Source of the DNA: Piliocolobus tephrosceles
Taxonomy: Eukaryota > Chordata > Mammalia > Primates > Cercopithecidae
Direction: 5' to 3'
Assembly (NCBI RefSeq): GCF_002776525.5
Contig: NC_045436.1
Span: 161,993,937 to 162,057,936, forward strand
DNA: 64,000 bases
Under the pieces are notes generated by a model, which was not told where the DNA came from, did no database searches, and saw only the letters and a list, made by a program, of their open reading frames with translations. A program made the translations under genes and the position numbers. This document shows, piece by piece, positions 34,386 to 46,192 of this stretch (positions are counted from its first letter, which is position 1; each line of letters begins with the position of its first letter).

Positions 34386-35025
34386 ATCAAGAATCATGGT
34401 TGCAGTTCAGAAATTACTAGAGGTGACATTTTAAAAAAAAAAGTCATGGTTATCTTTTTTAAAGTACAAATGACCGTGCAACTTCTATGATAATCATCAT
34501 TGCCAGAGAGGAGTTTTCATTATTTAATAAGTGGAATACCTTGGAAGGGCTTCTTCATGTAAATAGATATTGCTAACTTCAACTCCTACTGAGTCCTCTC
34601 ACGGCAGTAGGATATAAGACATTTAGTGAGCTGAAAATATATATTACCTGGTAAACAAGTGTGTAGAGCACTTATATGTGATACTAATTCCCTGACAAAC
34701 TCAAAGAGACAGAGAGAGAGAAAGAAAGTGAGAACAGAGGGAAAGAGACAAAGATGGAAACAAAGAAAAAGAGAAAGAAGGAGAGATTTGAAAGAGAATA
34801 CTTTCATATGCCTCATTTGGCACTCCTGAAAATGAAGCAGGAAACCACGGTATCCCCACCTGGGACCCCGATTCTGTGACCTGCTTTCTGATATGGTCTG
34901 GAAATTCCCAACCCAGTGGCACCCAGGGATACAGGTGTTTCACCTTCAGCAGGGTCTCGTCGGGGCCTCTCTACCTGAGGCCGCACTCCTACATACAGTA
35001 CATTCTCCTTGAAGAAGGAAAGGAA
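34386..35025. other. Intergenic sequence with a GA-rich tract
   Basis: Unique sequence apart from a purine-rich low-complexity tract at 34705-34798 (GAGA and GAAA units). The two serine/leucine-rich minus-strand frames across it are products of that tract. Confidence 0.7.
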
Positions 35026-35352
35026 GGCTGGGAGCGGTGGCTCAAGCCTGTAATCCCAGCACTTTGGGAGGCCGAGATGGGCGGATCATGAGGTCAGGAA
35101 ATCGTGACCATCCTGGCTAACACGGTGAAACCCCGTCTCTACTAAAAAATACAAAAAACTAGCTGGGTGAGGTGGCGGCGCCTGTAGTCCCAGCTACTCG
35201 GGAGGCTGAGGCCAGAGAATGGCGTAAACCCGGGAGGCGGAGCTTGCAGTGAGCTGAGATCCGGCCACCGCACTCCAGCCTGGGCGATAGAGCCAGACTC
35301 CGTCTTAAAAAAAAAAAAAAAGAAAGAAAAGAAAAGAAAAAAAAGAAAAGGA
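35026..35352 (+). mobile_element. AluY of Old World monkey type
   Basis: Little-diverged full-length Alu. Its bases 'gtgaggtggcggcgcctgta', 'gaatggcgtaaacccgggag' and 'gagctgagatccggccaccg' are those I associate with cercopithecoid AluY derivatives, not with human AluY. The tail is A-rich with gaaa units. Confidence 0.9.
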
Positions 35353-35884
35353 AGAGTCCCTCCAGCTGGGCTGCCACAGAACTGCTATCCCTTCTCTCCA
35401 TCCCTGTGGCCTCCAGTCTTTTCTCTGTTTCACTCTTGTTATGGGAGCTGTGAGAAAAGAAAAATCAATTCTCTAGTTAAGGTCAGCCAGTAAAATTTGC
35501 TCCTAGGTCCCCTAACCACGGCCTGATGAATCCAGCCACATTTCTCCCGGGTTACAATTCAATAAAGCCTCCTAATGGCCTTTATCATGATTTCCCTCCA
35601 CACAGGCTCACAGCAGCGCCTTTCATGCTCCCTTATAAACCTCCTTGTAGGGCAATAATTTTGTCTTGTAGTTTTTCTGGATCATTTTGGAGGTGAATCG
35701 GGCCAGGGTGGCGGGTGAGGGTGAGGGCTGAAAAAACAAAGCTCTGGGCTTTTATTTCATTTAGTTTTTGCAGCAAATTATTATAGCATAAAAGGTAGCT
35801 TCAGATGGTGCTGACTGAGGAAGGCTTAACAGGGTTACTCCCCGGACTTTACCTGGTCCCTGAGTAGTTATGCAGCATCTTTTA
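35353..35884. other. Intergenic sequence, nothing recognised
   Basis: Unique sequence between an Alu and an L2 fragment. Confidence 0.5.
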
Positions 35885-36050
35885 AATCATTCGTTCATTT
35901 ATGCTAGGCCAAGTGTGAGAAATATTTTATGAGCACCTACCATGTGCTAGAGAATGAAGCTGTGGAGAAGAAAGAGTCCCGGGTTGTTGCTCCCAGTCTA
36001 AGTTGGGGAGACAGACCAGTAAGTCAGTGAGGACATTAGAATAAAGGCAT
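35885..36050 (+). mobile_element. L2 3'-end fragment
   Basis: 'cattcgttcatttatgctag', 'gagcacctaccatgtgctag' and 'agtctaagttggggagacag'. Confidence 0.65.
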
Positions 36051-36224
36051 CACAGAGTCCTTAACTGCTTTCAAGTGGCAAGAGAAGCCCCCGTTTTCCT
36101 CTAAAGGAGCAGACAGCATCAGAGAAAACCTATCTCGACATAGCTGCCATGAACTGAATCTGGAACGTCAAGGAAGAAGCAGAAGTAGTGGGCTTGCACA
36201 TATGCTAAAATTCCCTATCTGCCA

Positions 36225-36400
36225 TGTGTTAGCCATATTACCTTGGACCTATTACTGATCCTCTTAAATGCAGGTTCCTGAGTCCCAAAATAGGCTAGCT
36301 TTGCTTGCAGGGTTTTTGTGAAAATTAGCAAAATATAGGTAAGTGCTAGACTTATATCCTTGTATCCAACACAAAGTAGATACTCGAGATGAAATTCTGT
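36225..36400 (+). mobile_element. MIR SINE fragment
   Basis: 'gttagccatattaccttgga' then 'aatgcaggttcctgagtccc', 'cagggtttttgtgaaaatta' and a tail near 'caaagtagatactcgagatg'. Confidence 0.65.
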
Positions 36401-36581
36401 TTTTGTTATTATTATGTATGATAATTTTTATTTATTAAGCATTTGTCAGGTATAAACTCAATAATAATCAGAACTTGAGCATGATCCATTGAGGAAATGA
36501 AAAGCTTTCAGTTTCACTGATATTTGCAATGGGTGTGGAGGGGAAGGGTAGGAAAACTGGAGAGGAGACATTTGGATGGTT

Positions 36582-36659
36582 ATGCAGGAGCCAGTTCATT
36601 GAGAGCCTTCAGTACAAGGCTTAATGCAGTACAAGGCTGCCATAAACTGGCTCCTGCAT
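36582..36659. repeat. Short hairpin with internal direct repeat
   Basis: The 15-bp arm atgcaggagccagtt (36582-36596) is repeated as its exact reverse complement at 36645-36659. Between the arms, cagtacaaggct occurs twice (36610-36621 and 36627-36638). Confidence 0.92.
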
Positions 36660-37807
36660 TAAGAAGTAGAGATTCATTGAAGGTGAACCACTTTTTAGGA
36701 AAGGGGGTGTGTAAGTAATTAGATATCCAGATGATGATGTAGCCCTTATTGCCAGCTTTCTGATCCCAGCTCACAAAGCCTTGGTTCATTGACCACCTAG
36801 CCACGGAAAATAAAAACCCAGGCACCACTTTGCCTCTGAAGAATTCTCAGCAATTTTTCAGAGAGTAAAACATCCTCTGTGAAATTCTTGAAGATTTCTC
36901 CCCCTCACTCTGAAATGCCCTGAATTTCAAGCAGCTATAATGTTGCTGACTCATTTCTAGTTTCATAAGGATCTGGGTTGACTTGTCATATGTTATAAAT
37001 CTCCAGTTTATGGAATCGCTCCTACTGCTGTTAAGGTAGACTTGGAAGTGTGTCAAAGGGATTCAAGGTGGGCAAAACCGAAGTTGAGCTCGAGTCCCAT
37101 TGTTTCGCTCATTTTATTTTTTGAGCGAAGGGAGACCTTAAATGTTTTTTTTAGAGAGGGTCATTATTTAATTTTTGTCTTAAGGAAAAAATGTCAAGTA
37201 GTCGACTTTAAAGATACATGTCCATGTAAGACTGATCGTATTTAACACAAATTTCCCAGGGCTTCCTTTAGTCTATTATAGAGTCTTTCTATATCATTCA
37301 TGGCAAAAGTATGTCAGGCCTTTGATAGGAAGCAAATTTTCTCTTTTTAGGATTTTGGTGTGACTTTGTCTATTGTGGCCAGGGACATCTAGCCACTTTA
37401 AGAAACTGGACACTCGTGTCTATGTGTTAAAAAGAAAATGCAAAGGTATGGAAATATGCAGTAACAGAAAAAAAGGCTGGAGTGAAGACAAATAGGGCTT
37501 ATGTTACAATTTTGTTTTGTTTTGTCTTTTCCTAAGATTCAGCTATATCGGCAAAGCCTACAGAATAAACACCATAGGACTTGAATATAAGTTTGCAAGC
37601 AATCACATATCAAGGCAACTCTTTCCTATTGAGCATAAACTTGTTTATGTCTTTGTGTGAGTTGCTCACTCCTTCTAGAATACACGGATGGATGGATGGA
37701 CGGACAGATGGATGACAGATTGTCAAGAACAGTAGCCCTTACCTGAAAACATAACTCCTTCACTCCGTGTTATATATATATTTTTAGCTTTCAAAAAGAT
37801 ATAATCT
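36660..37807. other. Intergenic sequence with short simple repeats
   Basis: Mostly unique. It holds a (TTTTG) run at about 37510-37526 and a GGAT/GGAC run at about 37685-37715. Confidence 0.6.
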
Positions 37808-38100
37808 TGCCTGGGCACAGAGGTTCATGCCTATAATTCCAGCACTTTGGGAGGCTGAGGCGGGCAGATCAACTGAGGTTGGGAGTTTGAGACCAGCCTG
37901 ATCAACATGGAGAAACCCCGTCTCTACTAAAAACACAAAATTAGCCTGGTGTGGTGGTGCACGCCTGTAATCCCAGCTATTCAGGAGGCTGAGGCAGGAG
38001 AGTCACTTGAACCCGGGAGGCGGAAGTTGCAGTGAGCTGAGATCACACCATTGCACTCCAGCCTGGGCTACAAGAGCAAAACTCCGTCTCAAAAAAAAAA
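37808..38100 (+). mobile_element. Alu (S-type) with exact target duplication
   Basis: Full-length Alu with A tail, flanked by aaagatataatct at 37795-37807 and 38101-38113. Confidence 0.95.
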
Positions 38101-38534
38101 AAAGATATAATCTCCAAATGCACTAATTATTGTTACTAGTTTCTTTGAGGTTATTTTGTACTGTTTTGTTTTGCTTTTTTTGCTACACCTTGCTTTACTC
38201 CCTTCTCTTTCTGGGTTTAATCCTCCTTGGACTAAAGCCAAGGTCAGAGAGAGTAATATGCAGTGCGACAGCCTGCCTAGTAAAACATATCTCTTTATTA
38301 GGAAATTGAGCTTCTACCTTTGACCAAGCTGTGGTTTCTTATAGGAAGAAATGCTGACTCATAATATAGGCAAGGTGATATGTACATGCAAATACACAAT
38401 TTTATCTTTTAGGCTGATTTCATTAAACAACAGATCTGTGATATCTGAGAAGTTGTCAAATACTCAGGCTTGATTTTACATAATTATACAATATAGAATG
38501 ACATTAGTTCTGTATTTTCTTATTGTTGTATCAT

Positions 38535-38670
38535 CTCTCTCCCTTGAAATGTAAGCTCCATGTAGGGGGGTGAGAGTTTTGAGGTTTTTGTTAACTAATT
38601 ATACCCTCATCTAGAACGGTGCCTAACACTAAGAGAAACTCATTAATTATGTGAATAAATGAGTAACAGT
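38535..38670 (-). mobile_element. L2 fragment, reverse orientation
   Basis: 'cttgaaatgtaagctccatg' then 'ctagaacggtgcctaacact' and an end near 'gtgaataaatgagtaacag'. Confidence 0.65.
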
Positions 38671-41078
38671 GCAAAATCACAACACACTCCTTTATTTGTT
38701 TCCAGTTTTTGCTTCATGCAGGCTTTCGGTACCTCCCTTGGGGAGGGGTCACAGCATCACCGACAATGAGAGAATTTAGGGTTATTCTTCAAGTTCATGT
38801 CATTATAACATGGGGAACTGGGATTTCTGTGCTCATTCTTTCTCCATGACATCAGCTGATTTTAAGTCAACCTTTCTATATTTTTTACACTCTTTTTACT
38901 TCGGGCTTGGCTTTAATTAGAAGCCCATTTTTTTCTTCTTTTTTTTTTATGTACATACATTTATTTCCAAAATGTTATTAAACTGAATTTTATGCTTTAT
39001 TTTGTTCCCCACAAACTATATTACGTTTTCTTTGTACCTTCTCATTTGCTTTTCTCCTGTGTAATTCTTTCCTTTCAAGCCACCAAACAGCAATTTGTCT
39101 GAGTTTCCTGATAACATCTCTCTTTATTTTGGTATCTTCTGCAGTATATTTTAGCCCTTTTTAAATATAGCCTAGATAAAATAAGTACATTTCATGTACT
39201 TGGCAAGAAAGTGTTAAGTATTAACTCCTAGTGATTCACTCCTTATTAGTCATCCTTTCAGGTAAGTTGCCAGATAGATTCCAAGTGATAAATGGAAGAT
39301 CACTCAAACAAAGATCCATTTTCCTGGATAGGGTAGGGGCAGTGTTCCAAAAGTCACATCTAGAAGCAAATTCCTTATAATGACAGCTGTAGTTTTTACA
39401 AAATGACAGATAAACAATCTTTTGTATAGGGTTAGTAGAGTCATCTTTTTATACATAACAGTAAGAATCGTTTTGACCAAGTTTCAATGTTCAGCTGTAA
39501 AGACAAAGGGACAGAGATAAAAGCAATTAATTATCAATATAATGGACATCAATGGTTTGCTGGCTATGGTAATGAGTACAAGTATCATAATTATGGGGCT
39601 TTGAATAAATTCAATGAGATTCTGTGTGTCTTCTTGAGTAGGTAGTCATGAAATGGCAAAGTCAATTATGACTGAAGGGAAATAGGAGGGTAGAAAACAA
39701 GACTAAAACACTCAGTACCTTGTACCCTACCACCCGCTACAACATCCAAAGTATATTATCAGTTCCCGGATCAGCATGGATTTGTGTTTGAATCATGAAC
39801 CATACCTGTACAATGTATGGATGCAATTGTTAAAAAATACAGTTAGGTTTTACATCATACGCCAACTCCAATTGATTGGTAGTAGCTGCCTAGAACTTTG
39901 CATTAGGAAGGATTCTCCAGTATTAAGTGGTACCTGTGAGAAACAATGCTATAATTATCAGCAATGTCTTGTGGGCATCATACTTGCAAGTGCTAGCATT
40001 AAGTTCTATGAATTTTTTTGTGTATTCATGTCTAATTATTACTGCATAGTTTATTTCATTTTCTTTTGTTGTTGTTGTTGTTGTTGTTTCTAAATCTGGT
40101 ATTATAAAATTTGCTTCTGGGAAGATTGATGTATCATGATAGCCATCTGGCCCTCGTATTGTTTGCCCAGTTGGGACTATTGCAAAACTGCACCCTGACA
40201 GATTTCATGGCAGATAGCGGATATCCCACATGGACTGTGAAGAAACAGAGATTTTGACCTAAGAAAAGAATAAGATATTCAGTGCAAAATTCGCTGTTGA
40301 TTTTACCAGAGCAGTGATATTAAAGACTTCAACTACATTACAAAGACTGTTAAGGATGTTTTCAACAGCAAACAATAGCAAACCCAGTTCACAGTGGTTT
40401 AAAGCAAAATGAATAACTATTTGTCATATCACAGGAAGTGGGAGATTGATTATTGCTGACATGTTCAGTAGCGTAGTAGTGTCAGGATTTGCAACTCTTC
40501 AACTCTCTTGGGGTTTTTCTCATGGTTATCAGAGGGATGCCATATCACCAAGTTTCATGTCCACTTTTATGTAAGGAAAAATGGGGTAAGGTAAAGAACC
40601 AGTGGCATCCCCTTTGTCAGTAAAGTAAAAGCTTTCACATATGACCTCCGACCTTTATATCTTTTTATTTAGAAGCATGTCATATGGCTAACACTGGTTG
40701 TAGAAGCAACTGGGAAAATATATATTTACCTTTACTGCCCACTGTGGTGGGTGAAACAAGGAAGAAGGATATTACCAATAGTCTCTGTTACAGTCTACCT
40801 CTTAGCCTAGTGGCTATCCATATATATCCTTCTTCCTATAGATATGTTTTAACAGAAGCTATTCATCTCTCTTCCATGGAAAGTAAACACACATAATAGC
40901 ATTTATTTTAAGCTATTATTGTTCAAGCTAGAAGTGCAGTATAATTGCAGTATTATTTCTTATTCACATAGTAACTTTTCCTCACTATCAGATCCAGATG
41001 TGGATGTTCTGGTCTAGTGACTAATAGCTAAAAACAAGTTATCTGCTCCCCTTATCCAGCATAAAATGTTGGTGAGCC
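38671..41078. other. Intergenic sequence, mostly unique
   Basis: No repeat family identified apart from a (TTG)n run at 40066-40088. The 105-codon frame at 39776-40093 ends in that run and has no recognisable domain. Confidence 0.55.
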
Positions 41079-41390
41079 GGCCAGGCACGGTGGTTCACGC
41101 CTGTAAGCCCAGCACTTTGGGAGGTTGAGACAGGTGGATCACCTGAGGTGAGGAGTTTGAGACCAGCCTGGCCAACATGACGAAACCCCGTCTCTACTAA
41201 AAATACAAAAATTAGCTGGGTGTGGTGGCACACACCTATAATCCCAGGTGCTCTGGAAACGGAAGCAGGATAATCGCTTGAACCTGGGAGGCAGAGGTTG
41301 CAGTGAGCTGAGATCACACCACTGCACTCCAGCCTGGGCGACAGAATGAGATGAGACCCCGTCTTAAAAAAACAACAACAAAAAAAAACA
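41079..41390 (+). mobile_element. Alu (S-type)
   Basis: ggccaggcacgg start, both arms, tail of A with CAA interruptions. Confidence 0.94.
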
Positions 41391-42956
41391 GTTGTGAGGG
41401 AACGGGATACTTACAATGAAATCTCCATCTTGGGTAAAGGAACAATGGGAATGATTTACAAGTTACTGGCCTATAACACACACATTAAACAGCAAAGACT
41501 TTGCCTTGGCAGTGGAGTAAATTCCTTTATTAGACAATCTGCCCATCCCTGTCTTTTCTAGGAGGATCCCTGGCATCCGGGAGGATTAGGGAGATAAATA
41601 TGCTAATTATGTAGATGGCCACACCTGAAGTAGGCTTGGAGCAGCTGCTCTTCTGAGGAAGGTACAACTTTCCTAGTTTATTTCTTATTCACACAGGTTC
41701 AAGGGCTTAGGGGGTTAACAGTCAAAATCTCGGTTTCTTGAGCAACCTCATCCCCTCAAAAATGTAGTAACTCTGGGAGTAATTTTGCTTCTGATGATTT
41801 CCACATGGGGTAACTAAGAGCCAGTACATGTGTAGGCATAGTCTCTAATTGTGAGACATCCTATATCCTAGTGCCTAAGTTTAGGGATTAGTTTAATGGA
41901 CAAACACCTTGTGGAGATATGAAAAATATAGGCTTGTGTTGGAAGACACTATCTTGGAGAAATTCTTTGTTAAGGAGCAGATGTTAAATATTGGAATGCT
42001 TTTACACTTCATGGTAAGTAGCTGCTTACCCAAACTAGCAATCTTTACCCTAACATATCACTACTAAAGGTTTAATGCTTGTCAAAGTATAGGGGCCTTC
42101 AAGGATCCATCTCTGGCCTTGTTGCCCACGTTCATTTGATTCCTCATTGCCTCTGCCTTACCAAGTATTAATATTATTTTGTATATCAACTCTGGCTTAT
42201 ATCCGAAGAAGTATGTTTCTTGGTATGGGGGATCCTGGGACAAAGGCAAACATTTTCCAAGAAAATGTCACATTAGGAAAATGCTAATCAAAGCCTTAGA
42301 AAGGACAACATCAAGTTGTAAATGCCACTTATAAGGGAGTTATAAAAAATAAAGAGAAGGTTAAAAAATAGGTTGGTTAGAGACAAAGTATGAATTGGCG
42401 AAAAGTAGATTCAGGAGATAATTATGCTAATGTGAACCAACCACTGTGGCATTCCTCTTCTGTGTGTCTTGGCACAGTGTACAGCCCAGGGGCAGGCCCT
42501 TAAGCCATTGACCCATCTTGGATACAAGCCAAACAAGGAAGGGTAAGGAGCTGATGCCCATTTAATCAACTACCACCAGTGTAGGCGGGCAAGGGACCAA
42601 CGACTGGAAGATCAGGAAAAGCAAGAGGGGAACAAAAAGGTGCCATAGGCCTCAGAACACAGGCAGGGTCCAGAGTTGAAGAGGTTAGGAAGTTGGCAGA
42701 AACAACTCTAGTAATAAAGCTTGAACTTTGATCCTAGGGCAGAAAGTGCTCCATTGTATTCTATTACTACCTGCTGAATGCCGATGAGTTAGGACCACAG
42801 ATGCTGGGCATTGTCAGAAAGTCTCAAAGCCTTTTATCATTAAGGACAAGAGAGATACATCAGCAAGAACTTTTCCAGATTTTACTAGCACTATGTTTTA
42901 CTATTTTGTTTTTATCCATTTATTGTCATATTTTTGAGAATATGACATTATGATTA
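41391..42956. other. Intergenic sequence, nothing recognised
   Basis: Unique sequence with no coding signature. Confidence 0.5.
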
Positions 42957-43112
42957 TTGATAATAGCTAAGATTGTTGGAGGGAGTGCTTACAACATGCC
43001 AGACACAGTTTTTAGTGCACTAAATATAAGTATCTCATTTAACTTTCATAATAATATGAGGGTTTTTTTTTGTTTTAATCATCCTCACTTTATAGAGAAG
43101 ATACAAGTCTCC
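42957..43112 (-). mobile_element. MIR SINE
   Basis: 'gtgcttacaacatgccagac', 'agtatctcatttaactttca' and 'catcctcactttatagagaa' in reverse MIR order, with a T run inserted. Confidence 0.75.
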
Positions 43113-43195
43113 ATCCTCTTCCTTTACATTCTTTGTACAAACTGCATAGTTTATTAATCCTGTATTAGGGTTCTCTAGAAAGACAGAACTAACCT

Positions 43196-43743
43196 TGTAT
43201 TAGTCAGGGTTCTCTGGAGGGACAGAACTAGTAGGATAGATGCATATACGAAGGGGATTGTGTTAAGGAGTATTGACTCACATGATCACAAAGTAAAGTC
43301 CCACAATAGGCTATCTGAAAGCTGAGGAGAAAGGAAGCCAGTCTGAGTCCCAAAACCTCAAAAGCAGACAAGCTGACAGCGCAGCCTTCAGTCTGTGGCT
43401 GAAGGCCTGATAACCCCTTGCTAACCACCAGTAAGTCCAAGAGTCCAAAAGCTGAAGACCTTGGAGTCTGATGTTTGAGTGCAGGAAGCATCCAGCAAAG
43501 GAGAAAAGACGAAGGCTGGAAAACTCCACAAGTCAAGTCTTTCCAGCTTCTTCTGCCTGCTTTATTCTAGCCACACTGGCAGCTGATTAGATGGTGCCCA
43601 CCCAGAATAAGGGTGGGTTTGCCTCTCCAAGTCCACTGAATCAAACGTTAATCTCCTTTGGCAACACCATCTCAGACACACACAAGTACAGTACTTTGCA
43701 TCCTTCAGTCCAATCAAGTTGACACTCAATATTAACCATCACA
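43196..43743 (-). mobile_element. MLT2-type LTR: 3' LTR of an ERV-L remnant
   Basis: A 548-bp unit beginning TG and ending CA. It contains phrases I associate with the MLT2A LTRs of ERV-L, such as 'gattgactcacatgatcac'-like sequence, 'gaaggcctgataacccc' and 'gacactcaatattaaccatc'. Internal pol-like sequence on the minus strand follows at higher coordinates, so this is the element's 3' LTR. The minus strand next to it has a purine-rich stretch (aaggggtgga) that fits a polypurine tract. Confidence 0.82.
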
Positions 43744-44135
43744 AGTCCACCCCTTGTCAACTTGAACCCATACACACTTCCTGAAATAATACATAATCTT
43801 CAAACAAAAACAATAATAAGGTCATAATTATGCCTAACATTATGCAGCTCTCCTTTGTACAACTGGAAGTGCACTAATCCTTAACCTGAGTGCTATTACG
43901 TAAAGTTAACAACACTTAAATGTTGATATGAAGTCAATAAATCTTATGTCACATGATAAAGGCAAAAGAAAGGAAATAAAATGAAGATATTTTCTTCATA
44001 CAACTGTATACATGCACAACTAAGTTCTTAACAAAATAAAGAGGAAATACTCATGACAATTACAGTCCTCGTTTCTGCAACTGGTAATGTGGTCATAGCT
44101 GGTATTGATGACTACCTTCTTCTACTACCCTTCTT

Positions 44136-44620
44136 CTACCCATTTTCTTTGCCTTCAGCGAACACCTCAGCAGGTCGTGATTTTTTACCTAGTGGAGTGA
44201 CCCAAACCTTTATTCCTAAAGAGTCTGGGCCATTTGTAATCCTGCCTGGATTGGGTTGTTGTAGGTTCTCACTGATCTTAATTACAGGGCATGGTAATAC
44301 TAAGAGATGCCCTGGTAATACTAAGAGACACCCTAGGAGATCTTCTGTATTCCACACATACTCTTCCTTATCTCCACTGTAGAGTAGGAGACTGATTTCA
44401 TCTTGATAGTCTGGGTCAATCACCCCAGCCAACACTGTAATTCCCTTCTTGGCCGTTGACTTAGAGGTAGGAGTAGCCCAAAGTGGCCAGTGGCAATCTT
44501 AACTTCCAGTTTAATGGAATCATTGTTGTGTCTCCTGGTGGCAGCATTCCTCTTTCTAGAACTAAGACCTCTAGGCCTGCAGAACGTAATGTCACAGGAA
44601 TAGGAAGCAAACTTTTTGCT
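44136..44620 (-). pseudogene. Broken dUTPase-like domain of the ERV-L element
   Basis: ERV-L elements carry a dUTPase-like domain after integrase, and this region sits there. The minus-strand frame at 44136-44435 begins with AGVIDPDYQDE, resembling dUTPase motif 3 with its catalytic Asp but with the usual Gly before Glu replaced. The preceding part, near 44480-44560, has the proline- and glycine-rich pattern of the earlier strands but lies in two other frames, so at least two frameshifts split the domain. A 21-bp in-frame tandem duplication (44292-44333) adds seven codons. dUTPases hydrolyse dUTP to dUMP. No activity is expected here. Confidence 0.7.
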
Positions 44621-44639
44621 AATGGGACATAGGGGTGAT

Positions 44640-45665
44640 GGTGAGTGGTGCCACTTCCACTTCCACCCCATGAGTCCTGGTTGTGGGAGAAATGGTACCA
44701 TATATTGGATGCTGATTCAGAGAATACATAGCCTTCTGGAGAACTTTGCCCACTGCAAAGTATTGTCACCTAATTGATGTTGTAATTGTGACTTCAACAG
44801 GCCAATCCTCTGTTCCATCAATTCAGTTGCTTCAGGATGATGGGGAACATGGTAAAACTAGTGAATTTCTTGAGAATGAGCCTACTGCCACACTTCTTTA
44901 GCTATAACATGAGTGCCTTGGTCAGAGGCAATGCTGTGTGGAATACCATGATGGTAGATAAGGCATTCTGTGAGTCCACGGATGGTAGTCTTGGCAGAAG
45001 CATTGCATGCAGTATAGGCAAACCCATATCCAGAGTAAGTGTCTATTCCAGTAAGTATAAACCACTGCCCTTTTGATGATGGAAGAGGTCCAATATAATC
45101 AACCTGCCACCAGGTAGCTGTCGGATCACCGTGAGGAATGGTGCCATATGGAGGGCTCAGTGTTGGTCTCTGTGGCTGGCAAATTGAGCACTCAGCAGTG
45201 GCTGTAGCCAGGTCAGCCTTGGTGAGTAAAAGTCCATGTTGCTGAGTACATGCATAACCCCCATCCCTGCCACCATGGTCACTTTGTTCACGGGCCTATT
45301 GGGCAATGATAGGGGTGGCTGGGGAAAGAGGCTGAGTGGTGTCCACAGAATGAGTCATCCTATCCACTTGATTATTAAAACCCTCCTCTATTGAGGTCAC
45401 ACATTGGTGAATACTTGCATGGGATACAAATGTCTTCCCAGTTTTTGACCACTCAGAGAGGTCCATTCACATACCTCTTTCCCAAATTTCTTCTTCACCA
45501 ATTACCCAATGATGCTTCTTCCAAGTCCCTGACTACCCAGCCAAACCATTGGCTACAGTTGATGACTTAGTATATAATTGCACATCTGGCCATTTCTCCT
45601 TCCATGAGAAGTGCACAACCAGTTACACTGCTCACAGTTCTGCCCAGTGGGAAGATTTCCCTTTG
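44640..45665 (-). pseudogene. Broken integrase (and upstream RNase H-like) region of the ERV-L element
   Basis: On the minus strand, the region near 45090-45110 reads WQVDYIG, fitting the first catalytic Asp of a retroviral integrase core. A DQG motif near 44913-44929 fits the second Asp, about 60 codons later. The stretch that should carry the catalytic Glu follows but contains in-frame stops, and the C-terminal part near 44640-44769 is again open for about 100 codons. Upstream sequence (45250-45665) is more decayed and fits the zinc-binding and RNase H regions only loosely. The product is non-functional. Confidence 0.72.
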
Positions 45666-46192
45666 CCACAGTCCTCCGGACCCCAGAATGGTAGCTCCAC
45701 TGACAGCTTGCACCATGTGCCTGGAAAAGTCACAGACACTCAACACCAGCCTTTGAAAGCAATGAGGATGGGGGCTGTGCCATAGGGGAGGAGCTGCCCA
45801 CGGCTGTGGGAACCCATCTCTTACATCAGTATGACCTGGATGTGAGACATGGAGTCAAAGGAGATCATTTTGGTGCTTTGAGAGTTGACTGCCCTGCTGG
45901 ATTTGGGACTTGCATGGCGCCTGTAGCTCCTTCATTTTGGTCAAATTCTCCTGTTTGGAAGAGGTGTATTTACCAAATGTCTGTACTCCCATTGTATCTA
46001 AGAAGTAACTCACTTACTTTTGATTTTATAGGCTCATAGGCAGAAGGGACTTGCCTTATCTCAGATGAGACTTTGAACTGTGGACTTTTCAGTTAATGCT
46101 GAAATGAGTTAAGACTTTGGGAGACTGTTGGAAAGGCATGATTGTGTTTTGAAATGTGAGGACATGAGATGTGGGAGGGGCCAGGGGCAGAA
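45666..46192 (+). mobile_element. THE1/MaLR internal fragment (3' part)
   Basis: Plus-strand sequence with phrases typical of THE1 internal sequence, such as 'ctgacagcttgcaccatgtg', 'gtgggaacccatctcttaca' and 'aggctcataggcagaaggga'. It runs directly into the LTR that follows. The junction with the ERV-L remnant on the left is placed only approximately. Confidence 0.78.

Larger units (their letters stand above)
43744..45665 (-). mobile_element. ERV-L internal region, decayed and 5'-truncated
   Basis: Internal sequence of an ancient endogenous retrovirus on the minus strand. Read in that direction it shows RNase H/integrase-like, integrase core and dUTPase-like pieces, then a non-coding stretch (43744-44135) before the 3' LTR. 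Gag, protease, most of reverse transcriptase and the 5' LTR are absent. The element is broken by stops and frame changes and cannot produce a virus. Confidence 0.82.

Noticed and set aside
44136..44435. Possible domesticated dUTPase gene
   Set aside because: The frame covers only the end of the domain, the preceding parts are in other frames, and no promoter or start context is present. A decayed ERV-L copy explains it.
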